A stretch of DNA of 38,842 nt from Thermus igniterrae ATCC 700962. GTDB taxonomy: Bacteria; Deinococcota; Deinococci; Deinococcales; Thermaceae. Under the pieces are notes generated by a model. That model was not told the origin of the DNA. It worked only from the letters and a program-made list of their open reading frames with translations, and ran no database searches. The stretch is taken from positions 1 through 38,842 of the forward strand of contig NZ_AQWU01000054.1 of assembly GCF_000376265.1 (NCBI RefSeq). Reading direction: 5' to 3'. Shown piece by piece: positions 32,771-38,842 of this stretch. Made by a program: the position numbers and the translations under genes. Within the stretch, counting starts at the first letter, position 1. Every line of letters begins with the position of its first letter.

Positions 32771-34594
32771 ATGCTTGGAGGATATGCCCATAGGATCGCC
32801 CGTATAGACCTTACAAGCGGCAAGGTGGAGTACTTCGCTCCAGACCCCAAGGACCTGGAGATGTACGTGGGGGGCCGGGGCCTCGGGGTGAAGTACGTGT
32901 TTGAAAACGGCCCCCAGGTGGACCCCCTGGGCCCGGAGAACCTCCTCTGCATCATGAACGGCCCCCTCTCCGGAACCCGGGCCAAGATGTCGGGAAGGCT
33001 CGCCGTGGTCACCAAAAGCCCCCTCACGGGCACGGTGACGGACAGCCACATGGGGGGCTGGACCGCGGCCAAGCTCAAGTGGGCGGGGTTTGACGGCCTC
33101 CTCATCAAGGGGGCCTCGGAAAAGCCCGTTTACCTGCTGGTGAAAGACGGAGAGGTCTCCATCCACGACGCCTCCGACCTCTGGGGCAAGACCACCCACG
33201 AGGTCCACCGCCTCCTCCAGGAGCGACACGGGAAGGAGGCCGACGTGATGGCCATCGGCCCCGCCGGGGAAAACCTGGTGCGCTTCGCCAACTGGCTCAA
33301 CAACGACGAACGTGCCGCCGGCCGCGGGGGCACGGGAGCGGTGGCGGGGAGCAAGAAACTGAAGGCCATCGTGGTGGTGGGCAAGCAGGACAAGATGCCC
33401 CAGCCCAAAGACCCCGAGCTCTGGAAGGAGGCGGACCGCCTGGCCTCGGCCACCATCAACGACCCCAAGAACGTCACCGCCCCCAAGAAGGGTGGGCTCT
33501 CCCTTTACGGCACCAACGTGCTCATGAACATCACCAACGTCATGGGGGCCCTGCCCACCTACAACGCCCAGCACACCTGCATTGAGGGGGCGGAGAAGAT
33601 CTCCGGGGAGTACATCCGGGAACACCGCCTCATCAAGGACAACACCTGCCACGCCTGCCCCGTGGCCTGCAAGAAGATGGTGGAGGTCCACATCAACGGC
33701 AAGACCATCCGCTTTGAGTCCTACGAGTACGAGTCCGCCTGGGCGCTAGGGGCCCACGCCGGCCACACGGACACCGACTGGACCGGGTACGCCATCTACC
33801 TCTGCAACGCCTTCGGCATGGACACCATTGAGGCGGGCAACGCCATCGCCGTCCTCATGGAGGCCACGGAGAAGGGCTACTACCAGGGGGAAGACGGGAT
33901 TCGCTTCGGGGACAAGGAAGGGGAGATCCGCATCTTGGAGGCCATCGCCTACCGCAAGGGGGTGGGGGACATGCTGGCCGAGGGTCCCGCCCGCTTCGCC
34001 AAGGCCATCGGCCACCCGGAGATCGCCCTCGAGGTCAAGGGCCAGTCCATCCCCGCCTACGACCCCCGGGGCCTCAAGGGGATGGGCATCGCCTACGCCA
34101 CCTCCAACCGTGGGGCCTGCCACCTTCGGGCTTACACCCCCGCCTCCGAGATCCTGGGCGTCCCCTACAAGACCGACCCCCTAGCCTGGGAGGGCAAGGG
34201 CAAGCTCACCAAGCTCTTCCAGGACCTCTCCGCCTTCACCGACTCCCTGGACCTCTGCAAGTTCAGCCAGTTCGCGGAAGGCCCTGAGGAGTACGCCAAG
34301 CAGCTTGCCGCCTACTGGGGCCGGCCGGTGAGCCCGGAGGAGATCCTTAAGATTGGCGAGCGCATCTACAACCTGGAGCGCTACTACAACAACCTGGCGG
34401 GCTGGGCCGAGGGCTCGGATTACCTGCCCAAGCGCTTCCTGGAGGAGCCCTCGGACTGCGCCGGCTCCAAGGGGCAGCGCACCGAGCTGGACCTGATGCT
34501 GGAGGAGTACTACCGGGAGCGGGGCTGGGAGAAGGGCGTGGTGCCCCCGGCCAAGCTCCAGGAGCTCGGCATCCTCTCCCAGGCGGCGGACTAG
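32771..34594 (+). CDS. aor: Aldehyde:ferredoxin oxidoreductase (tungsten-dependent type)
   Basis: A 607-residue AOR that oxidises aldehydes to acids, or runs in reverse, with ferredoxin. Residues 1 to about 210 form the N-terminal domain (GGYAHRIARIDLTSGKVE, NGPLSGTRAKMSGRLAVVTKSPLTG). The [4Fe-4S] ligands are Cys293, Cys296 and Cys300 (TCHACPVACKK) plus Cys496 (SLDLCKFSQF). The bis-pyranopterin motifs are DPRGLKGMG (431-439) and DSLDLCKF (491-498). The family normally uses tungsten, and a tungstate importer lies 0.6 kb downstream. Substrate unknown; several AOR subfamilies exist, and a W-dependent oxidoreductase on other substrates is possible. The transcript ends at a strong terminator. Confidence 0.93.
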   Translation: MLGGYAHRIARIDLTSGKVEYFAPDPKDLEMYVGGRGLGVKYVFENGPQVDPLGPENLLCIMNGPLSGTRAKMSGRLAVVTKSPLTGTVTDSHMGGWTAAKLKWAGFDGLLIKGASEKPVYLLVKDGEVSIHDASDLWGKTTHEVHRLLQERHGKEADVMAIGPAGENLVRFANWLNNDERAAGRGGTGAVAGSKKLKAIVVVGKQDKMPQPKDPELWKEADRLASATINDPKNVTAPKKGGLSLYGTNVLMNITNVMGALPTYNAQHTCIEGAEKISGEYIREHRLIKDNTCHACPVACKKMVEVHINGKTIRFESYEYESAWALGAHAGHTDTDWTGYAIYLCNAFGMDTIEAGNAIAVLMEATEKGYYQGEDGIRFGDKEGEIRILEAIAYRKGVGDMLAEGPARFAKAIGHPEIALEVKGQSIPAYDPRGLKGMGIAYATSNRGACHLRAYTPASEILGVPYKTDPLAWEGKGKLTKLFQDLSAFTDSLDLCKFSQFAEGPEEYAKQLAAYWGRPVSPEEILKIGERIYNLERYYNNLAGWAEGSDYLPKRFLEEPSDCAGSKGQRTELDLMLEEYYRERGWEKGVVPPAKLQELGILSQAAD

Positions 34595-34608
34595 CCCCTT
34601 GGGATAGG

Positions 34609-34634
34609 CCCGGCCCCCTAGGGGGCCGGGTTTT
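34609..34634 (+). terminator. aor terminator
   Basis: A perfect 10-base inverted repeat CCCGGCCCCC/GGGGGCCGGG (34609-34618, 34621-34630) around TA, followed directly by TTTT. This is the most classical intrinsic terminator in the window. Confidence 0.85.
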
Positions 34635-34638
34635 CCCG

Positions 34639-34644
34639 TAAACT
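34639..34644 (+). promoter_or_regulatory. -10 box TAAACT of the MoaD-fusion gene, leaderless
   Basis: TAAACT, 6 bases before the ATG at 34651 and right after the aor terminator, so the MoaD fusion has its own promoter. The same hexamer and spacing occur before tupA (37288-37283). Confidence 0.55.
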
Positions 34645-34650
34645 CTCCTT

Positions 34651-35160
34651 ATGCCCAAGGTGAACCTCTACGCCACCTTCCGCGACCTCACGGGAACGAG
34701 CCAGCTCCAGGTGGAGGGCCGGACCGTGGGGGAGGTGCTCGCCAATCTGGTCCGGCGGTATCCGCAGATGAGGGAGGAGCTCTTTGAGGGGGAGGCCTTG
34801 GCCGAGCGGGTTTCCGTCTTCCTGGAGGGGCGGGACGTGCGCTACCTCGAGGGGCTTTCCACCCCCCTGGCCCCCGAGGCCACCTTGGACCTCTTCCCCC
34901 CGGTGGCGGGCGGGGGCCTGGAAGGGCGCTTCGGCGCCTTGCCCCCCTGGCTTCTGGAACACTACCTGACGGAGTGGGGAGGGAGGAAACTCGCAGACGG
35001 CACCTACACCCTTCCCGGGGCCCGGGTGCGCTTCGCCGAGGCGGCACCGCTCGCCGTGGGGAGCCTTTCCATCCCTCAGCTCTGGGTGGAGGTGGAAGGG
35101 GAGGAGGCGGGGGCCTGGTGGAAGCGCATCGTCCTGGCCGCCAGCCGGGGAGGAGGGTAA
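34651..35160 (+). CDS. MoaD-like sulfur carrier fused to DUF1952
   Basis: A 169-residue protein. Residues 1-89 are a MoaD/ubiquitin-like domain (VNLYATFRDLTG, SVFLEGRDVRYLEGL, LDLFPPVAGGG). Free MoaD ends in Gly-Gly, which is thiocarboxylated to give sulfur to molybdopterin. Here the GGG (87-89) is internal and an 80-residue domain follows (RFGALPPWLLEHYLTEWGGRKLADGTYTLPGARVRF...). I recall this architecture from a MoaD-related protein of T. thermophilus HB8, the added domain being DUF1952. Either it is cleaved to expose GG or it serves another purpose. Position between aor and the tungstate importer points to tungstopterin formation. Confidence 0.85.
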   Translation: MPKVNLYATFRDLTGTSQLQVEGRTVGEVLANLVRRYPQMREELFEGEALAERVSVFLEGRDVRYLEGLSTPLAPEATLDLFPPVAGGGLEGRFGALPPWLLEHYLTEWGGRKLADGTYTLPGARVRFAEAAPLAVGSLSIPQLWVEVEGEEAGAWWKRIVLAASRGGG

Positions 35161-35167
35161 ACCCCTT

Positions 35168-35848
35168 CTAGACCAGCAGGCGGCCTTCCAAAAAGGCCTG
35201 GCTTCTCGGGTCCCGCGGCGTTTGGAAAAAGGCAGGGGCCGGGGCTTCCTCCACCACCTGGCCCAGGAAGAGGAAAAGCACCCGGTGGGCGAGCCTTCGG
35301 GCCTGGAAGAGGTCGTGGGTGGCCAGGACCACCCCCCGGCCTTCCCCGGCGGCCTCCCGGAGAAGCCCCTCCACCTGGGCGGCGTTGGCGGGATCCAGGC
35401 TGGCGGTGGGCTCGTCCAGGAGGAGCACCTCGGGTTCCACCAAGAGGGTGCGGGCCAGGGCCAGCCGCACCGACTCCCCACCGGAGAGGAGGTGGGCGGG
35501 CTGGTGGGCCCTCTCCTCCAGGCCCACCCGCCCCAGGAAGGCGGCGGCCCGACGGAGGGCCTCCCTCTTGGGCACCCCCCGGAGGAGGAGGCCGAAGGCA
35601 GCGTTTTCCAGCACGCTCCGCCTCAGGTGGGGTGGGGTCTGGGGCAGGTAGGCGCGGGAGCCCCCCTCTACCCATCCCGTCTCCGGCCTAAGGAGCCCGG
35701 CCAGGAGGCGGAGCAACGTGGTCTTGCCGCTCCCCGAGGGCCCCAGCACCGCCAGGACCTCCCCGGCGTGGACCTCGAGGCGGCCCACCTCCAGGGCAAA
35801 CCCCCCGTAGCGCTGCACTAACCCTTCCGCCCGCAAAACCGGCCTCAT
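35168..35848 (-). CDS. tupC: Tungstate ABC importer ATPase TupC
   Basis: A 226-residue ABC ATPase. Walker A is GPSGSGKTTLLRLLAG, the signature LSGGESVRLALARTL, Walker B VLLLDEPTASLD and the H-loop LATHDLFQARRLA. It is the third gene of tupABC, starting within the tupB stop (ATGA). There is no C-terminal molybdate-binding (MOP) domain, which fits TupC better than ModC. It converges on the MoaD-fusion gene with 7 bases between the stops. Confidence 0.88.
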   Translation of the reverse strand: MRPVLRAEGLVQRYGGFALEVGRLEVHAGEVLAVLGPSGSGKTTLLRLLAGLLRPETGWVEGGSRAYLPQTPPHLRRSVLENAAFGLLLRGVPKREALRRAAAFLGRVGLEERAHQPAHLLSGGESVRLALARTLLVEPEVLLLDEPTASLDPANAAQVEGLLREAAGEGRGVVLATHDLFQARRLAHRVLFLFLGQVVEEAPAPAFFQTPRDPRSQAFLEGRLLV

Positions 35849-36480
35849 TCCCGCTCCAGGATAACCAGGAGGGCCGTCACCAAAAGGGCCAAGCCCATGA
35901 GGACCATCCCCAGGGCTAAGGCCGCCTCCACCTCCCCCTTGCGGGTCTCCACCACGATGGCGGTGGTGAGGACCCGGGTGTGATGGCGGATGTCCCCCCC
36001 CACCAGGGTGGCCGCCCCCACCTCGCTGATGGCCCCCCCAAACCCCGCCGCCAGGGCGGCGGCCAGGGTGCGGCGGCTTTCCCAGAAGAGGGTGGGAAGT
36101 ACCTGCCCCTCCTTACCCCCCAGGCTCAGCACCAGAAGCCGCACCTCTTCCACCCGGCCCCGGGCCCCGGAGAGGACGAAGGCGGCGATGGGGGGAAAGG
36201 CCAGGACCGCCTCCGCCAGCACCATGGCGTAGGGGGTGTAAAGAAGCCCCAAGGAGCCCAAGGGCCCGGCGCGGGAAAGCAGAAGGTAGAAAAAAAGCCC
36301 TACCACCACGGAGGGAAGGCCAAGGCCCGCATAGAGGAGAACCCGCCCCAAGAGCCCCCCGCCCCCCCGCAAGGCCAGCCAGAGGCCCAAGGGCACCGCA
36401 GGCAGGGCCGCCAAGAGGGTGGCGAGCCCCGCCACCCAAAGGCTGCGCAGGGCGATCTCCCAAAGCTCAACGGCCTCCAC
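35845..36480 (-). CDS. tupB: Tungstate ABC importer permease TupB
   Basis: A 211-residue permease with about five or six membrane helices. The ABC-importer EAA-like loop is ESRRTLAAALAAGFGGAISEVGAATLVGG; GAISEVGAA...GGDI is typical of TupB/WtpB. The start is GTG 36480 (MEAVELWEIALRSLWVAG), overlapping tupA by 14 bases. It forms the membrane channel through which tungstate from TupA is passed. Confidence 0.88.
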   Translation of the reverse strand: MEAVELWEIALRSLWVAGLATLLAALPAVPLGLWLALRGGGGLLGRVLLYAGLGLPSVVVGLFFYLLLSRAGPLGSLGLLYTPYAMVLAEAVLAFPPIAAFVLSGARGRVEEVRLLVLSLGGKEGQVLPTLFWESRRTLAAALAAGFGGAISEVGAATLVGGDIRHHTRVLTTAIVVETRKGEVEAALALGMVLMGLALLVTALLVILERE

Positions 36481-37276
36481 TTCCCGGGATGATACACCGC
36501 CCCCTCAGGGGCTGGAACAGGGTCTGCCCTTCCACCTTCAGGCTTTCCACCAGGCGGGCGGCCTCCTCCGTGGCCAGGAAGCGGCGGAGCGCCTGGGCCT
36601 CCTTGACCCTCGCCCCCCCGGGAACCACGTAGTAGGTGTATTGGTTCAGGAGAAGGGGGTCTTCCCGGGCGTAAAGGGCCACCAAGCCCAGCTTCCGGCC
36701 CACGGTGAGGTAGGTGGCCAGGTCGGAGAGGGTGTAGGCCCCCTTCTCCGCCGCCAGGACCAGGGTCTGGCCCATCCCCGCCCCCGACTCCAGGTACCAG
36801 TCCCCCTGCGGAGTCAGGCCCGCCGCCTGCCAAAGGGCCAGCTCCTTTAGGTGGGTGCCCGAGCGGTCCCCCCGGGAAACAAAGAGGGCCCGGGCCTGGG
36901 CGATGCGCCGCAGGGCCGCCCGGATGTCCTTCGCCCCCCGCACCCCGGCGGGGTCCCCCGCGGGCCCCACCAGGAGGAAGCTGTTCTTGGCCAAGCAGAA
37001 GGGCTCGGCTATGATACCCCGCCTAAGGGCCTCCTCCTCCAGCTCCGGGGCGTGGGTCAAGACGGCATCCACGTCCTTGCGCTCCGCCAGGAGCAGGGCC
37101 TGGCCCGTGCCCACGGCCAGGACCTCCACCTGCACCCCCGAGGCCTTCGTGAAGGCCGGCAAGAGCCGGTCCAGAAGCCCCGAGTCGTAAACGCTGGTGG
37201 TGGTGGCCAGCCTGAGCCCTAGGGCCGGTCCGGAAAGCCAGGCCGCCATGAGGAGCGCCGCCCGAATCCCGCGCAT
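36467..37276 (-). CDS. tupA: Tungstate-binding protein TupA
   Basis: A 269-residue periplasmic binding protein with signal peptide (MRGIRAALLMAAWLSGPALG). The ligand motif TTTS (25-28, in LATTTSVYDSGLLD) is the mark of TupA. Other family features are DAVLTHAPELEEEALRRG, FVSRGDRSGTHLKELALW and the C-terminal YYVVPGGARVKEAQALRRFL. TupA binds tungstate with high preference over molybdate. First gene of tupABC; ATG 37276 lies 6 bases after TAAACT on the minus strand. There is no lipobox, so it appears freely secreted or held by its signal. Confidence 0.92.
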   Translation of the reverse strand: MRGIRAALLMAAWLSGPALGLRLATTTSVYDSGLLDRLLPAFTKASGVQVEVLAVGTGQALLLAERKDVDAVLTHAPELEEEALRRGIIAEPFCLAKNSFLLVGPAGDPAGVRGAKDIRAALRRIAQARALFVSRGDRSGTHLKELALWQAAGLTPQGDWYLESGAGMGQTLVLAAEKGAYTLSDLATYLTVGRKLGLVALYAREDPLLLNQYTYYVVPGGARVKEAQALRRFLATEEAARLVESLKVEGQTLFQPLRGRCIIPGSGGR

Positions 37277-37282
37277 GGGTAA

Positions 37283-37292
37283 AGTTTAACCT
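37283..37292. promoter_or_regulatory. Overlapping divergent -10 boxes, tupA and DUF309
   Basis: In AGTTTAACCT, the minus strand reads TAAACT (37288-37283) 6 bases from the tupA ATG. The plus strand reads TAACCT (37287-37292) 6 bases from the DUF309 GTG at 37299. The two boxes overlap by 2 bases, so the transcripts must compete. No riboswitch or 5' leader can exist with such starts. Confidence 0.5.
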
Positions 37293-37298
37293 TAAGGG

Positions 37299-37580
37299 GT
37301 GGAAGCCTTCAAGGAGGCTTGGCGCCTTTTCCAGGAAGGGAAGTACTTCGAGGCCCACGAGGTCCTCGAGGGACCCTGGCGGGAGGCAGAGGGGGAAGAG
37401 CGCCGCTTCCTGCAGGGGCTCATCCTCCTGGCGGCGGCCCTACACCAGGCAAAGATGGGGCGAAGGGGCCTAAGGAACCTCAAAAAGGCCGAGGGGAAGC
37501 TCCAGGGCTTCCCCTCCCCTTACCTTGGCCTGGACTGGCAACCCCTTCTGCAAGAGGCCCGGCGTAGACTTGGGGCGTGA
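37299..37580 (+). CDS. DUF309 family protein
   Basis: A 93-residue helical protein of the DUF309 family. The motif ACxLFQEGKYFEAHEVLEGPWREAEGEERRFLQGLILLAAALHQA is complete: the EAHE...W...R.FLQGLI..AAAL.H core is conserved. The role is unknown in any organism I can recall. It begins at GTG 37299, set by the divergent promoter, and its stop overlaps the asparaginase start (GTGA), so the two form an operon. Confidence 0.85.
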   Translation: MEAFKEAWRLFQEGKYFEAHEVLEGPWREAEGEERRFLQGLILLAAALHQAKMGRRGLRNLKKAEGKLQGFPSPYLGLDWQPLLQEARRRLGA

Positions 37581-38557
37581 ACGCCTTGGTCCACGCCTAC
37601 CGCGGCGAACAGGTGGAGAACCAGCACCGGGTTTCCCTGGCCCTCGTGGGGCGGGAAGGGCTGCTGGCCTACGGGGGGAACCCCGCCCTGGTGGCCTACA
37701 TGCGCTCCTCCGCCAAGCCCTTCCAGGCCCTGGCCCTTTTCCTCACGGGAGCGGTGGAGCGCTTCGGCCTGACCGAGGAGGAGGTGGCCCTGGCCACCGC
37801 CAGCCACGACGGCACCCCGGAGCACGTGGCCGTGGCCGCCCGCTTCCTGGAGAAGCTGGGCCTCGGCCCCCAGCACCTGGTCTGCGGGGTCCACCCCCCC
37901 TTTTCCAAGGAGGCCCGCAAGGCCCTGGAGGAGGCCGGGCTAAACCCCACCCCCCTTCACCACAACTGCTCGGGGAAGCACGCCGGGATGCTGGCCGCCG
38001 CCCTGGCCCTGGGGGCCCCAGTGGAGGGGTACGAGCGGCCCGACCACCCCGTGCAGGTCCTAAACCGCAAGACCCTAAGCGCGCTTTCCGGGGCCGAGCC
38101 CGCCCACGCCACCGACGGATGCAGCGTGCCCACCTTCGCCCTGCCCCTCTCCCGCGCCGCCCGGGCCTTCTACCTCTTGGCCCAGCCGGAGGTGGCCCCG
38201 GAGGCCTACCGGGAGCCCCTCCTGCGGGTGCGCCGGGCCATGCGCCGCCACCCCAGGCTGGTGGCGGGGCCGGGGAGCATCGACACCCTCCTCATGGAGC
38301 GCCTGCCCCTGGTGGCCAAGCGGGGGGCGGACGGGTACTACGGCCTGGCCCTCCTGGAAAGCCCCAGGGGTCCTTTGGGCATCGCCCTAAAGGTGGAAGA
38401 CGGCTCCTCCCAGGCCCGGGAGGTGGCGGTGGTGGCCCTCCTACGCCTCCTGGGGCTGAACCCCGGCCCCACCCCTTGGGACCGGCCGGAGGTGAAAAAC
38501 CACCGGGGGCTTTCCGTGGGCCACCTCGAGGCCCATCTGGAGCTCATCTGGCTGTAG
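37577..38557 (+). CDS. L-asparaginase of the rhizobial (AnsA II) type
   Basis: A 326-residue asparaginase II-family protein, unrelated to the E. coli enzymes. Residues matching the Rhizobium etli enzyme are Ser44/Ser45 and Lys47 (RSSAKPF), Ser76 (ASHDGT), Cys131 and Lys134 (HHNCSGKHAG) and Cys182 (TDGCSVPTF). It would convert Asn to Asp and ammonia in the cytoplasm; no signal peptide. It starts at GTG 37577 overlapping the DUF309 stop. The IS end begins within about 10 bases after its stop, so the gene is intact but the element sits against its 3' end. Confidence 0.88.
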   Translation: MNALVHAYRGEQVENQHRVSLALVGREGLLAYGGNPALVAYMRSSAKPFQALALFLTGAVERFGLTEEEVALATASHDGTPEHVAVAARFLEKLGLGPQHLVCGVHPPFSKEARKALEEAGLNPTPLHHNCSGKHAGMLAAALALGAPVEGYERPDHPVQVLNRKTLSALSGAEPAHATDGCSVPTFALPLSRAARAFYLLAQPEVAPEAYREPLLRVRRAMRRHPRLVAGPGSIDTLLMERLPLVAKRGADGYYGLALLESPRGPLGIALKVEDGSSQAREVAVVALLRLLGLNPGPTPWDRPEVKNHRGLSVGHLEAHLELIWL

Positions 38558-38566
38558 GGCGGTGGG

Positions 38567-38582
38567 CTTGCCTAGTAAATTG
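38567..38582. repeat. Candidate terminal inverted repeat of the right IS copy
   Basis: CTTGCCTAGTAAATTG, agreeing at 10 of 16 positions with the inward-reading end at 231-246. It contains the transposase stop codon (38572-38574). It would mark the 3' end of the element 9 bases after the asparaginase stop. Confidence 0.3.
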
Positions 38583-38842
38583 CCTTGTACCCCGGAGGGG
38601 GCGGGAGAAGGGAGAGAAGAACCCTAAGGCCGTAGGCGATGAGCTCCAAAAGCGCCCGCGCCATGGCCGTCCAAGGCTTCCGCTCCCAAAGGTACCCCCC
38701 ACCCAGCCGCGTCTTCATCCCCCCAAACACCCCCTCCACCACCCCGCGAAACCGGTACACCTCGGGGTCCCACCCCTCCCGCGCCCGCACCCGCGCCTCC
38801 TCCCTGGCCTCGCCCCCGCCCCGAAGCCGGATCACCGGCCGC
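38572..38842 (-). mobile_element. DDE transposase, C-terminal fragment cut by window edge
   Basis: The minus-strand frame enters at the window edge and stops at 38572, giving about 90 residues. It contains EGWDPEVYRFRGVVEGVFGGMKTRLGG, where Glu in VVEGVFGGMK is the last acid of the DDE triad, and the usual C-terminal helix ARALLELIAYGLRVLLSLL. It is an IS4/IS5-like transposase. The orientation is the same as for the N-terminal fragment at 1-208, consistent with two copies of one IS at the window borders. Confidence 0.75.

Noticed and set aside
35168-37276. Molybdate (modABC) rather than tungstate importer
   Set aside because: The binding protein has TTTS and the SVYDSGLLD segment of TupA, and the ATPase lacks the MOP domain of ModC. 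The aor neighbour also favours tungsten.

Overview
The window looks like chromosomal DNA of a Thermus species. It is very GC-rich, with G or C at most third codon positions. The predicted GroES, GroEL, DnaE, DnaX, PCuAC and Sco proteins read as close relatives of the T. thermophilus proteins, and the old yellow enzyme closely resembles the T. scotoductus one. Species assignment rests on my memory of those sequences, not on a search. I see no rRNA, tRNA or CRISPR array. Both edges cut through a DDE transposase gene on the minus strand: the left edge holds an N-terminus and the right edge a C-terminus. The window may therefore be a contig bounded by copies of one IS.

Left to right: (1) 0.3-3.7 kb, a membrane protein/DUF4129, MoxR ATPase and DUF58 operon, preceded by a 43-codon secreted-peptide ORF that may be its displaced start. 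(2) 3.75-5.8 kb, groES-groEL with a consensus promoter, a CIRCE-like inverted repeat and a strong terminator. (3) 5.9-10.2 kb, dnaE, divergent from a 5-formyl-THF cyclo-ligase-like gene. (4) 10.2-13.0 kb, a two-subunit 2-oxoacid:ferredoxin oxidoreductase. (5) 13.1-16.8 kb, dnaX (with the A9 slippage site that makes gamma), a CsoR/CstR-type repressor and an HD hydrolase, divergent from a hypothetical gene and argB. (6) 16.7-22.5 kb, one minus-strand run: nosD, nosF, two nosL-like genes, nosY, a four-helix membrane protein, mazG, a NUDIX gene and a PfpI/DJ-1 gene. (7) 22.6-24.4 kb, PCuAC and Sco copper chaperones divergent from nosD, then a ZIP transporter. (8) 24.4-29.6 kb, prfA, a NUDIX gene, a zinc-ribbon protein and a large secreted GH57 glycosidase. 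(9) 29.7-32.6 kb, an old yellow enzyme, a quinone oxidoreductase and a PfkB kinase. (10) 32.7-37.3 kb, a tungsten module: aldehyde:ferredoxin oxidoreductase, a MoaD-DUF1952 fusion and the tungstate importer tupABC. (11) 37.3-38.6 kb, DUF309 and a rhizobial-type asparaginase.

Two metal-centred modules stand out. The copper module (nosDFLLY facing PCuAC-Sco) has everything to move Cu(I) across the membrane and load CuA-like sites, but no nosZ is present here. The tungsten module puts importer, cofactor sulfur carrier and tungstoenzyme side by side; its enzyme and the KOR enzyme would both use ferredoxin.

Two window-wide signals are not explained by gene content. First, the palindromic octamer CCTCGAGG occurs 31 times, while CTCGAG in any other context occurs once. 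Second, many genes start 6-9 bases after a TAnnnT -10 box, which implies leaderless mRNAs; this was also used to choose several start codons.
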